From Watersipora subatra (taxonomy: Eukaryota > Bryozoa > Gymnolaemata > Cheilostomatida > Watersiporidae), in assembly GCF_963576615.1 (NCBI RefSeq), contig NC_088715.1:27703463-27767462 (forward strand): 64,000 nucleotides of DNA. Reading direction: 5' to 3'. The translations under genes were made by a program, and so were the position numbers. The notes below the pieces were generated by a model. The model was not told where the DNA came from. It saw only the letters and a list, made by a program, of their open reading frames with translations, and made no database searches. How positions within the stretch are numbered: position 1 is the first letter of the stretch; every line of letters starts with the position of its first letter. Positions 11,962 through 26,900 of the stretch are shown one piece after another.

Positions 11962-14900
11962 CTGCAGGTGCAATGTTAGAGGCGTGTATTAGCTGAACAG
12001 GAACAACGCTAATGACAACACTGGCATATAACCTACGGTATATTGGTAATATATGACTTCATTATATAATTGATGTAGTAAATATTTTTCAAAGATTAAA
12101 ATGATTAAAACTGTCATAGCTCATTTAATGCTTGGGCTAATCACAATTGCAACACACACCTGTGAATCGGCTTTATATGGCAAGATACTTCCTTCTAAGC
12201 AAATCTAAACGGTCTATTAGTGAAATTCCTTTAAAAAATTCAATCTATATACATGTATAAGTCTTAGTGTTTGTCTTTTTGTTAAACCCTGTGTCCAGTT
12301 ATAGCAATTAAAATCTAGCAAACATAAATCTACACGGCTCTGGATTTGATCTCACGACCTCCAGTTCTAGAGGCGGCTAGCGTAACCATTAAGCTACACG
12401 GAATACAATAGGGTACAGTTTGTAACGGGTATAGTTTTAGTAGACATTTTAGTAATAATCTAGCTTTTCAGGTAAGTTAATCAAATTTATTAAGCAATTA
12501 TTCTATTGTCTGTGCATTGCCCGGCATTCAGATAATAACATAATATAAGCCATTAATTATGACAATTGAAATGTCTGTTTACAACTTAATTCTGGATAGC
12601 AAGTCAATAGATAGGCCTGAACATGTGTGCAACGATGCCAATATTTTTCAAACTAGGAAAGTTGCTTCAGTATTTTAAGGAGTAATCCCCTCGCGTATCT
12701 ATAGATAGACGATTTCAAATTGTATGCACACCTACGTGTATATTATCCTACCTATACAACCTTTGATTCCAGTGGTAGTTGAACGCAAGTTTAAACTTGT
12801 TATTAGTAAATAGGCTAGGAAAAATGTTACACACATACACCCACTTACCAGACACCGCTGCTTTTAGTAGAATGACTGTAATATGATTCGTGTAGTGCTC
12901 TCCAGCTTTATAAAAGCCCCTACTGTAGAGAGGGGTAATTACTGTTGTTGAACTGACAAACTGATGAAGTGGCACCACAGGAATGAAGCACGGATCACCA
13001 GCCTCACTGTCATAGGCTTTCTTCTGTGACTTCATTATGTGCATTACAAGAACTGGTCTAAAGAACATGCCATGATATGTTTATGGTATCACTTTTTAAC
13101 GCAATATACAGTCAAACATGGATAACTCGAACTTCACGGGACTGAGCGAAAATGTTCAAGTTATCAGAGCGTTCAAGTTATTAGAGCACTGTCACAAGTC
13201 CATTTATTTATTTATTAGTAGATACATGAACATATACAAACTATAATAGAAATCAAAAGCATAAATGGCTTGTTTCAAATTAAATGCTTCTAATGTAAAG
13301 TTTAAAACTTTTTTATCAAAAAGTATAGGAGATTTTTCTATCACATGAGATTGGTTTGCTGTTTTATGTGATGTGACTGTCAGGACGTTTTGTAGATTAA
13401 AATTGGCAAAACTTGATCGTAGTTGAAATGCTCAGAAGAAAAGACATCTTTTTTTGGAGCGTTTTAACCGAGATCAATTTTGCCGATTTTTCTTGAAGTT
13501 TATGCGAAGGTCACCTCACTTTTCCATGCTTCCGAAAGGCAATCACTAAGCGGATGTTTGGTAAAAATCAAAATTCACGAAACCTTTAGAAAAGTCGTTG
13601 ACAAAAATATTTTGCCGACGGTGGTAATAACGACGCCTATAACTTACGAAAAGTTGAGGTTTACCTCTATGACTTGATTTTCTAAAGCGATAACAACCGT
13701 CTCGGTAGCCGTTGGGCAAAAAACTGTTCGAGTTAACAGAGTTGAGGTCGAGTTATCTATAGCAATTTATCATTACGTGGGAACGGACCAAAGAAACACT
13801 TCGAGTTAACCACATGTTCGAGCTATCCGTGGGCGAGTTATCCATGTTTGACTGTATTTGCATCAGAAATGAAAATATTTGATCCATTAATGTTACTTTA
13901 AAAGGCAGGTTTCATTCATTTTTCGTAACAGTTCACAATCCAAGTAGAAATCATTAAGCCTGTTCTATCTAATGTTGACAGACACCTGCCGTCACTTGTG
14001 ACATCGATGCAGGTTTACTTACTCGCTAGCAGATAAGTGAAATGGCTGGCTTCCATTTGGTTGGAGTTCAAGGACATCTCCAGCTTTGTTGATGGTTTTG
14101 TTAAATGCCATCCAAGTTATTTCCGTGTTCTCTGCCTGAGCCACTATCCGGAAAATATCACCATTTGATCTGTCAGAAGATGAAACACTAGAGCATAAAT
14201 TCTTCTTAAAAATTAATTTAACCAGAAATCTTTACTGTAAGTAGATTGGTGTACATCAGTCTGTATGTTCAAAGCCATGCTTGAAGGTTAGGAAATGGTT
14301 GCATTCAGAGGGCTTTGAACTCACAACTTTCGGCATGGTAGACCGACACTGCAATCTGACCCACTCAACCGCCTTGGCATATATTGCAGTTACTTGATCC
14401 ACTCTGACATTTGCCCACACCGCACTGGTGCACTGGCAGGCTACTAGTAATCATAAAGCTTGGCGGGCAACTCAACTGTTGTCCATGCTGCCAGCATTCA
14501 TTAATTGATTCCACCACAGATATTGCTTTTAAAGTGTGACAGTAAAGTACATGCATATAAGGGAAATCATAAGGGACAGACAACTCTCTAGTAATCCAGT
14601 TTTTACTGATAAAATTGTGTATATAATCACTAGCAGCCGTGAGGGTCAATGACAGCAGCGTAGCCAAACATTTATTCTACTAACAAGTGAATCCTGATGA
14701 CATGAGCATGAGAAGACAGACTCTGATGCCACATTGTTTTATTTTATCTTGTGTATTGGTTGAACTTTGTTGGATATATTCTGATATTCGCAGCAACAAC
14801 CAAACCAATCACCAATGTCATTGTGGGTGCGTTGTTACCACATCTCATTGTTCAAGTACACACTTCTAAAACATTTCAGTCTGTTATGTGCTACTGTCCT

Positions 14901-17900
14901 TCCATATGAGCAATATTATTTTACTATTACAACAGTGATACAGGTAATATTTGCAAAATTTCATATTGCTTTAATTGCAATTTCATTTTTATCAAAGTTG
15001 TTAAAATGTTGCAAAAACTTTATAAGTAAAAGCTCCATTTTAGCTGCACAAACGGAGTGAACAAAGCAATTGTGGTGAACATTTTTAAGCTGGATTTTAG
15101 AGAAACCCTCATGATACACTATTTTGCTAAGTTTTATAAACAACACTACCTCAACCATTTGTACAATTATAGCCGGCTGAAATTGTCTTAACGGAAGATT
15201 ACGGATTTCGTAAAAAGAGCCCAGATGGGTCAGAACAGGACATGGAAAATTGACACCGCTTTGACTATCTGTTATCTTAAGGTTGTGCGATATCACCTTT
15301 AGCATTTTGAATCAATGTTCTGTATAGCATCCACTCACACTATGTTTTGGAAGCAACTGCAAACTTCGGTAAACCCTTGCTAAGCCAATTTGCGATTTAC
15401 TGTTACCCGTTAGCTGCACGCATTTATTTTTTAGTCATTTTTGCTGTTTTTTCGATCCAAATCCAGACGCCAGAAGTCATACTTTAGCAGCCAGTTGGAT
15501 ACAATTTTAATTAAACCTTCAGTTAATATCTATGGGTAAGCTTCATAGTGTTTCTAATAAAAGTTGCTCAAGAAGGCAGACTAATTTGCTACAACATAGA
15601 ATGTTGAGGTAATCTAACCTGAACACTGCTGGTACAAGGTAGAAATCTGTTCCCCAAGAATTTACAGGAGGTATCTGTGCAACCAGATGATCCCTTGATG
15701 CTGACCAGGCCACTTTAGTTCGTACATTTCCAGAGAACACGGCAATTGGTTGGTCAGCTATAATATGAGATCCTGTGAGATCACCTTCACTCTGCGCCTA
15801 CAGCGAACATTGATCCACCATTTTCTTTATTTCATCTCAGGGTACAGAAGTATAAAGTTCTAAAAGTTGATTGTAGCCAATTTCAATACATACCTGGAAT
15901 GCTTCATATTGTTTTAATTTTATTTCAGTTGAACGTAGATCGTTGAGTCCCCAAATGACCGTAGCTTTCATAGACATTGTTACAGTTGTCAGACCACTCT
16001 TCACCGCGACTACAGCAAACTGAGTCTGTATTGTTGCTGGTGCATAACTTACTGTATAATACTCCTTCCCTAAACAGAATAGATGGGCAACATTCTATAA
16101 TCCTTTTTCAACATTTCTTAATTCTAGTCAAATTAATTAATTGGAACAAATTTACTGAGATGTAAGTGTCCTGTAAGCCAGCTCAGTCTTGTTACATTTA
16201 CAAACCTATGTTCGGTATACTGTGCAGATTAGTACATCAGGTTTCATGTCATACCATCATTCAGACTGAACTTTCTACCCATCATTAACATCTCATGCGG
16301 TCCTAATGTTAATGATAAGAGTTTAAAAGACTTATACAGTTAAACCATGACACACCAAATTAATCGTTTCTTTATGTTCACTTTTTATGTCCAACATATT
16401 GTACGTTGAAGTCATTCGTATAAAACACATTGTAGGTTGAAGCACATATTCTTATAAAAACATTGTATGTTGAAGTATGTAATTCTTATAAAACATATTG
16501 AATGTTAAAGCACATATTCTTATAAAAACATTGTATGTTGAATTAATTCTTATAAAACATTGTATGTTGAAGGACATATTCTTATAAAACATATTGTATG
16601 TTGAAGAACATATTCTTCTAAAAACACATTGCATGTTGAACCACTTATTCTCACAAAAACTTTGTATTTTGTTCAAATCATTTCATGGCATAAGAAACTT
16701 CTAGAGAAATAGTTTAGGTAATTACATACAGCAGTAAAACCAATAAACTATATATACAGTCAAACATGGATAACTCGAACTTCACGGGACCGAGCGAAAG
16801 TGTTCGAATTATCAGAGCGTTCAAGTTATCAGAGCACCGTCACAAGTCTATGTATTTACTTATTTATTAGTAGATACATGTACATATACAAACTATAATA
16901 TAAATCAAAAGCACAAATGGCTTGTTTCAAATTAAATGCTTCTAATGTAAAGTTTAAAACGTTTTTATCAAAAAGTATAGGAGATTTTTCTATCACTTGA
17001 GATTGGTTTGTTGTTTGAGGTGATCTTATTGCCAGGACGTTTTTTAGATTGACATTGGCAAAACTTGATCGTTGTTGAAATGCTCAAAAGAAAAGACATC
17101 TTTTTCTTTTGAGCGTTTCACCCACGATCAATTTTGCTGATTTTTCTTGAAGTTTATGCAAAGATTACCTCACTTTTCCTTGCTTCCGAAGGGCGATCGC
17201 TAAGCGGATGTTTGGTATAAATCAAATTTCACCAAACCTTTAGAAAAGTCGTTGACAAAAATATTTTGCCGATGGTGGTAATAACGATGCTTATGAATTA
17301 CGAAAAGTTGAGGTTTACCTCTATAGCTTGGAATAAAGTGATTTTCTAAAGCGATAACCGTTTCGTTAGCCGTTGGGCAAAAAACCGTTCGAGTTAACAG
17401 AGTTGAGGTCGAGTTATCTATAGCAATTTATCATTACGCGGGAACGGACCAAAGAAACAGTTCGAATTAACCATGTGTTCGAGTTATCCGTGGGCAAGTT
17501 ATCCATGTTTGACTGTATTTATATGAATAAATAAAATAACTAAATAACAGATTTGCTAAAGATTTGATCCCCAAATATTTGGTTTTGTTTCTTTATAAAT
17601 CCTTATCATTTCTCCATTATTACCCTGAACTGATAATTTTCAGATTATTGTTTTTGAACTTTAGAAAGAAGGTATAAAGCAATATTTAATATTATTTAAG
17701 CGCAATAGAACTAAACAATCTCAATAAGGGCTGTTTATACACGTACAAACCGCAATAATCTTTAAGGTCTCAGACGTTATATTTGGCAACATTTGTTGGC
17801 GGTTGATACAGATCTTTGCTCATATTTTACTAAGCGTTTCAGAAAATATGCATTTCAGGTTGATGGTAAGCAGATATATATACACACACATATGTATATA

Positions 17901-20900
17901 TACCTACATATATACGCATATTTAAATATACATAAATTAGCAGAGAATTAGATAGTGTACCTATTTTTGTCAGCTACTGTCAGTAGATTTTAAGTTGAGG
18001 TTAAAACTATACACACGATACATATACATGTATACACATACATATACATGTATACCTATACATATATACACATACACGTATACACACACACGTATACACA
18101 TACACGTATACACATACACGTATACACATACAAGTATACACATACACGTATACACATACACGTATACACATACACGTATACACATACACGTATACACATA
18201 CACGCATATACATGTGCGATTGTGATTTGCATTGATCCTGGCTAGAAAGTTACAAGCATTTATAGGGAATCAAACTTTATACACTAACAACAGAGTATAG
18301 AATAGTCATTACTGGCAGCTAATGATCATACCTAAAGTTCTCTCTTCAAAGACTGTGAAAGCATCAGTTGAAAACCTTTCTTTATTTATTCCCATGACAG
18401 TCACAGGTCGGTTGCAGGTCATAACGACAGCGCTGTAAGCTATATTGCTAGCTGTCGCTCGCAGAGCTGCCGACACCGCAAACTGCAAACACATGTGTGC
18501 GAGTTACAAGGCTTCCTTTTTTTAGAAAAGTAGTAACGCTAGTGTCAAGGCCTAATTTAAAGTTTAACAAGAGGGACCACTTTTGCTTAAACTTACAAAT
18601 GACTATTTTATTTACATATCTTGAACTTTTCACTAGCTGTATGGAACTGAGGCTAAATCAGATGAATGATGCTGCATCTGAAATTTGTACAAGTCGAGCA
18701 AAAAAGCACCACCTGTAGAACATAGTGTAGTAAAACCTCACCTTACGATTACCTCAACATACAAACTGTTTGACACGTCGCAGTTTGAGCAAATTGTCAA
18801 TGCACAATGTGGCAAGTCGTTCAAAATGTGACAGAACCATAAGTACAAATAAAAATACTGGTTGAAATTTAGGATAATACAAAAATAAAGAAAAAATATA
18901 TCAATAGATTAATTTAAACTGTCTAGTTTAAGTTGGCGTAAGTTACATCTCAGGCTCTCTGACCAAACTTACACATTGTCGAGTCGATACGTTTGTTCAC
19001 ATGTCTGTAATGAAATAATGAAGATTTCTTTATTGGTTATGTTCTAAACCTAATTTTAAGTATAATGTGGATTTTAACCCTACGTTATTTACACAATTAG
19101 CTCATTTTTGAGCTCAGAGAATAATAAAGCAAAAACAATGTAGCTTTACTAGAATACTAGCTGAATGCTGAATATTGGCTCCAATATTCAGCACAAGTAT
19201 TCAATATTCAGTGGTCTCAACACAAACCAATATCGTAAAGAATTTCCTGTGAATGTTAAAGTCTGACAGACTTTCTGCAAAGTGCTGACATACTTTAGGT
19301 GGTTGAGCCTGTATTTTATACTAATGATACTTTGAATGACCTTAAAAAATAATGCTTTATAAAACTAGAAACAAAAAAAGTTTAGTGCTGCCAGCTATGC
19401 ATGTTTATCAGTTGAATATTGCTCATTTCATTGGGAACTGATAAAAAAATGGTCTACTTAGAAGCTGACAAAGCTCAGTTTTTTTAACGGCTTTCATGAC
19501 ATGGATGGAGCAGATTTGGAATTGTGTTACCATGCAATAAGTGTTTTAATAGAGCAGGAGCAAATTAAAGCAGGAGTTTCCTTAAAACAGATATCGAATT
19601 CTATGAGAGAGGTCACTGCAGCATATTTTTATTTTGCTAAAGACTGGTTTACACTATATCGCCGTATTTTGACATTGATGCCACAATACTTCGGTGATCG
19701 TCGATGATAACCATGTTCATACTATCACAAACCCATTTGCGTTTGCATCAGGAAATACTTCGTGACATTTATCTTTTTAAATTTTCAGAAGAAACCTCTT
19801 TGTTATCAATGCGGGAATCAAAAACTAGTCTCGCAGCGACTATCATAAACGGATATAAATAGATCGACCGTGAATTACCATCGCCGAAATGGCTCACATT
19901 TGAAAGGCGGTCGTCGATGCTCGGCGAAGCATCGTGAAAGTTTGACAGCTGCAAACCTTCCCGACGTGTCCGCAATGCTTCGTCAATGACATCAAATCAC
20001 GGTTCACATATTCGATGACCAATGCCGAAATGACAACGCCGAGATACGGCGATATAGTGTGAACCAGCCTTATGCAGCGCGCTTTAAAAATACGAATAAC
20101 AAGCATTGAAAATTGTAAAAATGGAATAGCTTGCGGGACATTTTCTTGTGCATCATTACAAAGTGTTATATTTATCTTTCGCAAGCATGAAACACTCTTG
20201 ACTTGTGGGTTTTCGCCATTTCCATTTTGCCGATGACGCAAACTTATGGCTCAACCTCGTAATGGAAACAGCGATTAACTGATTGGTAATACACAAATAG
20301 ATTTCTAGTAAAGCCATTCAAATTTATCTGATGTTTTACTGCCTTCAGTCGATTGTACCAAAACACTTCCGTTTAAGCAAGGTTCCTGCTCGAGTTTAGA
20401 TGTACAAGCTAAAGTCTTCAAGATTCACCCCTCCATATAATTGGCTGAGCACAAACAATAGCCTATATCTGAAAGTGACCAGCTATGAATTTCATAAGTT
20501 GGTGTTTAGCTATGACCACTACAAGACCCATTACCATGCTAGTTAAATACAATATGGTGAGATGTCAAGCTTTCACAAAAATAGAACATTTGACAGTATT
20601 ACTTACAACTACTGACGTAACGCCATACTATTACTAGATAAAAGTACCTGTATTTTCTCTTTGTTGCTGATTGGTTGCTTTTGTATGGACGCTGTAATAT
20701 TATAGTAAGGGGCTGTTTTCATGGCTGGTGTTTCCATGCGACATATAGCGGGCCTTTCTGTGCTTGTCCCTACATATATCTCTAGCGCGTAGTTCTTAGG
20801 GTATTCGACTACATTCTCTTCAAATATCTGAAAGACACAAACAAGTCACTCTGGACAAATATGTCCACATTTCACTTCGCAATTTTTCTTGGTATTACGT

Positions 20901-23900
20901 TACACTACTGAGAAGAATCCTTCTAAAAATATAATTATAATGCTGCTTGTGTTCAACCATGCTGTAAATGTGTACAAATTACAAAGCTAGTCAAACTCCT
21001 TTCTCAAGATTACAGCTCTATGAACATCTCCCCAATGAAAAGTCCCCAAATGCATCCAGTGGAAATCACTTAAAATAACATTCCGTTGTATAGGGATAAT
21101 AGTTTTATCATCTGAAAGGACAACAAGGGAGTAGAAAGGTTTGATACGCAAAAGCTGACGGAATTTGTGAACATACCAGATAAGGACAATCTTCTTAGGT
21201 AGCACAGTTGTGACCTGAAGTAATAGCGTTACACTAGTATGTGCCCTCACCCTAAATTTCCCTTTTACTTGGGAAATGTTGGGTTTTGAGGCTAAAGAGC
21301 TGACTGACTTTTACATCGAGTTGCTTAGCATGCATTGCAAGAACATTGAACAATGAGTTGAAATAGAAGTCACGATTTTTATTGGATGTTATTTTATAGC
21401 CAATGGTTCTTGATCTAGTTAACCGGAAATATAATCTTTCATTGTTGTATTTAAGTTAGCATTGAAACGCATTAAAAACAAACAAATATAAAAGTAATAT
21501 TGCTTAAAAAAAACAAACATTTCTCAGTAGATTCGTGAATATTCCTAAACAAATTTTCTTAATTTGCCACTTCAGCTAAGTAGCCTGAGAACTTGACATT
21601 AGGACTCTGATGTGTGAGGGTGTAATGTAGTACAGCGCTATGTGTGATGAAATTCACGTAAATCGTACTATTTCTTGTTAACATCTCATTACCTCATAAT
21701 TTTATTTTAATTTGGTACCTTAAGAAACCTCCGGTATAAACACGCAGACATTAAGAACTACATTTCTTACAAAACTTTGATACAAACTAAGATTTCTGAT
21801 GACATCATCTTAGATGTCATCAGAAATCTCAAGGTAACCGTCTTTTTGACACATAAACATGTTAATTTTTCTTTAACTGTTTTACAACAAAGTCATAAAA
21901 TTTATTAAAATTTACTATTTATTGTTGGCACCAACCTTAACTTGTACTACGGAAAATTTCTGTACCTTTACCTGACTGATATGCCATTAAATATTAACCA
22001 AGTAGACCGGTGAAAAATGCAAAATTTATGTCAAACAGTCTTTGCAGTGCAACACAAAACATCTTTGCTACATGTATATTTTGGGCCAACCACTAACCAT
22101 AGGATATTTGTAACCATTTGGAGGAGGTGCCAGATCTTCGTCAATCCTCCCATCGCCATCATCATCCAAGTTATTCTTCATCTCCTCATCAAACCTTCCA
22201 TCACAGTCATTGTCTATGTCGTCTCCTATTTTCATAGGCGCATTCGTGCAATTCTACAACATACCCGCATTCTATTAGCAGGAGGGGACAATCACCACAA
22301 AGTGCTTATAGATACTCAAATAATGAGTATTTGTGATTTATTTGCAAAAAATCTTGAAATTAAAGAAAATTTCTAGAAATTTTTATGATACCACCACTTG
22401 GAGGTCATAGACTTATGACACCACCACTTGGAGGTCATAGAACGAAGGCACCAAAAACTTTTAATTATTTTTTCCTTTATGCGGAAAAGTGATAGTACAT
22501 TTTTTTGAATTTTGTGTTTTGTGACAACAATTATAAAACAGGCATCAATTCAATAATTGAATTGATCAATAATTGATCTTTAATTGACCAATGTTTGGAC
22601 ATTTCAGTTATTAACAACTTTCATCAGTAACAGTTTGTTTTCAAAACTAACATGCAAAATGTTGTTCCCATATCAAATTTATTTCTCAAACACCCAGAAG
22701 GGTTACTAGTTATAACAAAACATTATTTTTGTCATATACAATTATTGTATGGCTAAACATTGGTCAATTAAAGATTCCACTAGTTCCTAACAGGCCTAAA
22801 TATGTCATTGGATCGGTCTTACACTCACCCGGCTTGGTAAAAACTCTTCGACTAATTAACCATTTCAGAAATGCATGCTACATTCTTGTGTCAGTGAGTG
22901 AGAAGATAAATTCTTATAAGCTAACATTCAAACAGGTAGGTATAAATATACACTTACAGTTGAGAACCTAAGGCCAATAGGATTACCATAAGTTTCTCTG
23001 TTAATCCTCCCAAACAGCAACGCCATCCATGTTGCTGTTGGGTCAAGGTTAGTGATCGAACTTTGACCTAAAATTTATTGTGGCGGCTTTAGAAAATCAT
23101 TAAGATCATAAAGGCTATTTTTATGATTCTACTGACTTGGTTCTTACAAAAACCTTGCGACATTTGTGAAAACAATAGTTCACATAGATTGTATTTGAAA
23201 AGTAACCGCACACAATTAAAGTTTTTTCACGTAACTACAATATATATTGTAGGTTTATTAAAGGTTCCATGATCTTTAATGGTTTGTGTCCTTGTTTTTT
23301 ACTAGACAGTCACCAGTTTCAACTTTTGAAATAAAAAATTGCATACAACATCTAACAATTATTTTGAAGATATCATTGCTAGCTGCTTTTAACAATCTTC
23401 TACCTAATATTTATTCTCTTAACGAAGAAAGATATTTGTAACGCTGTATGTCCAACTTTATTTTATTTGATTGGCCATGGGCTGCCCTTTCTTTCTTTTT
23501 TTATGATTCTTGTATAGTATAATTTACAAAACATTTGTTTGAAATGAAATTAACACGCTAGGAGCAAACTGCTGACTGACTACCAAAATGGCTGCTGACT
23601 AAGATGACCACACATCAACAAACCACTAGGGTATTTTACTACTAAAAACTTCTATTAGAGATAGCACTACAATAAACATTAACTGTTCTCTCACCATGGT
23701 TATTAGAGAGCCTAAAGACAGCACCCTCAACATCTGGTTCTCCTGGCAACTTAACCCAAATTGGTTTATTGCCAATCTTCAGATCAGGCCCTTGTACGGT
23801 TTTCAGCAACAAGCCCCGTCGATGCTCCTTGCGAATGGTTAATATTAGGTAGTTCTCAAATGGCAGTTGAGTTCCATCTGGGTTACTGAAGTAGACATAT

Positions 23901-26900
23901 TAGTTCTTCGAGCTTCGGTAATGAGGATGAAACATGAATTGTGAGAGGCACTTTGCAAATAACGGTAAGGAAACTAATGCCTTGAGGTCAGGCTGACATA
24001 TACTTAATAGGCTCTGGACAAACACTTGCTGAACTGCTCCTTTCCTGCCAGATATTACATAGGCTAACGGCCTTATTTGTCACCAACTAACTTGTCATCG
24101 CTGAAAAGCGTTTTTGCAAATGCAGTCCACTAGAGAGTCCTGTATTTTGATTATTCCAAGTAGTGCTGGCCGCTTCTGATAAAATATGATCGTTGCAACA
24201 CAGGTAATTTTGTATTCACGCGTTTACATCATACGAAAGGTGATGAAAGCAAGATATTGTTTTAGTACTCACTTTAATGTTGGTTTAGTGTAAAGTAAAC
24301 TGTGGCAAAAAGTTTATCAACTTTACAATAGAATAACCTTTTTCATATGTTGAGATGCCTCAACCCTTTTGTTTTGTCTTCCCTTGGTATGACCTTTATG
24401 CGTTGGTGCATTAAAATGTCTATGCAGTGCTTCACACGAGCGTACATAGCGAAACATAGAAGATTGACTTTTTGTAACAATCTAGTAAGTTAACAAAGAT
24501 GAAACTGACATTCAAGCCATGTTAATTTTTATCGTGTTCCTATTGCAGTAGTGAGATAATATTGCTCATAATTAGACTAACACAACAGTGCCAAATTCTT
24601 AAAAGTGCATACCTTGAGGCCAGACTGAAAAACTTACTAGGCTCGAACGAAGGACTCAGAAGTTACATAGACTACGGGCTTCCCTTGTCACCAATTAGCT
24701 TGGTATGATCTTTACGCATTCAAATGTCTATGCAATGCTTCACATCAGCGTATATAGTGCAATTGTTAGCAGTAATTGCTGCAAAGGTTTTTTTTGCAAA
24801 TGAAGACCATTAAAGGTTGACTTGCAACAAAATTCACATTACAGTTATTTGATATCAAAAGATTCACCATGTCTTACTCTGTTGTGTTGTAGGTGCATAA
24901 TATGTGGGAATGTGATTACAAGCTCTTAAAAGCTAAAAAACAAACAGTTAATTGCAGCCACACAAAACCGCCGTAGTTTGGATTCTCTTTCCAAAACGGC
25001 TCAAATGTGAAGTAGTTGTGGGAGATGGTTTCTGTTTACACTTTCATGCAACTTTATTTGTCGAAATATTTTCACAAAATACACTTCACACATTCAATAA
25101 AACCATGTCTATTGTTCTTACGCGTCTATTTTATCATCAATGTAATGCTGTCACTTTTAGCAGTGATATCTTATATCTTACCTTAAAAATTCATTTAATT
25201 TTTTAACCTTACCTCGAAGGAGTGCATATCATTGTCTGATAATCAAGACGAGCCTGTTGGTCACCTGTGATAATCGAAAAGTGCTGCAAAAATTATTTGC
25301 AAAGTATTGGGTCACATGATCAGATTACGACTTGATGATTAGACCAAACCGAAACAAAACTGTAAAGTAGCGAAAATCTATATTTGATACGGGGTCTTCG
25401 GTAATACCCAAAGTGTTTGTCATAAACTAGTGCTACGATACGTTTTATATTGAGCTTTTTATTGGCTTTTCAATTTACGTGAGAACATTACGTGACAAGA
25501 CAACAACCAAACTGTCACGACTACGTCAGAGAAATAAGCGGATTCCAATCTACAGCAGTTTTTCGTTTTTGAGCTTTTAAGAGCATGTAATCACTTTTCC
25601 ACATATTTGGCACCTACAACACAACAGAGTAAGACATGGTGAATCTTTTGATACCAAATAACTGTAATGTGAATTTTGTTGCAAGTCAACCTTTAAAGAG
25701 CATTTTGATTATTCAAAATAGTATTGGCTATTTTCCCACGACCAAACACGAGCGAAGTGAGTGTTTGGAAGCTTTATAATAAATGCATATGTGCACACAA
25801 CTCCCGAAAAATTATCCGTCAACGGCCGTAACCAAACCGTTGTACCGAAATCCCATCAAAAAATTTAACCGTTGTGTAGAGTCGTTTAAGTATAATAATG
25901 ATACAAAACGCACATAACCCTATTTAAATATGTTACCAAGTCTTTGAAAAGTTGAGACAATATCCTAAAACTTACCCATCTGATGGGATAATACATAACT
26001 AGACAGATTAATTTGGCTTAAATCGCCATTAAAACCTGACAAGCCTTTTTTAATCAAAATTAAGACCGGCAAACAAAACGCCAATAAAGCTGTGCGACAG
26101 ATAGTAGGACTATTAAGCCGTGCGCATTTCACGAGGAAAATGTGCACATTTCACCAGTCTAGGGCATTGTCCAATTGCCAAAGGTTTCTGTAATTAACGT
26201 AGAAGTACTGAAAGGTATTCGTTTCTTTTTGCCAATTTTATTATTCAATCTACTTATTCGATTTTATAAGATTATTATAAGATTTAATTATAATAATCAT
26301 TCAAATTTACAAGATCAAAGTATATAGTGACCGATGGTGTGCAACATGTTACTGTTAACATTTTTTTAAAGATTCTGTTGATGATATTACGGCTGTGCCC
26401 AATATCGCGGTACTGCCAAGCCGTTTTTAATATCTGCAAAGTTAAGTAATAGGCCTACATTTTCTCATAGATATTCAGCTATTTCTATGACAACCAACTA
26501 AAATCTGTTTAAATTTTTAAATTCAGCATAAATTTTTGGATATAAATTCAGAAATTTAAATAAATATCATAACTTCTTGATATTGGTTGCTATGACGTTT
26601 TGAAATGTAAACAAAATTGTTTACATTTCATTGGTTTTAGTTTCTCAAACTTTAACACCAGTTTTCTCAGAACTATGTTTTCGCACTAATGGTAAACGTG
26701 CATTCAGTTTATTGACCATAAAATCTGCTGTAATTAAGCTGGAATCAAATTTTTTTTTCGCAAAATAACTGAGAATTGTCTCCTTCTGCTAGTGTAGATA
26801 ACTTTAAATTTCACACGCCCGATTTAACCATGTTTCTGTGATCATGACCTATTTCTTCATTTTGCTTCAGTTTGCAAAACCCTCCAGTGACACGTGAATG

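Noticed and set aside
11717..12032. Longer last exon of the IgGFc-binding-like gene using the acceptor at 12033
   Set aside because: The frame would require a phase-2 predecessor, but exon 23 ends in phase 1. The acceptor at 11962 fits the phase and gives the expected strand order.
12330..12403. Functional tRNA gene on the - strand
   Set aside because: Internal promoter boxes are recognisable but the acceptor stem does not pair well, so a SINE head is more likely.
17970..18245. His/Tyr/Thr-rich and Cys/Val-rich frames on both strands
   Set aside because: Product of the 14-bp microsatellite, not protein-coding.
19501..20241. 68- and 115-residue frames
   Set aside because: Mostly within or beside the foldback element at 19641-20070, with no family resemblance or splice support.
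24952..25206. 84-residue frame recurring near 50.6 kb as a conserved gene
   Set aside because: It lies wholly in an arm of the TTAA foldback element. Recurrence reflects the repeat, and the other copies break the frame.
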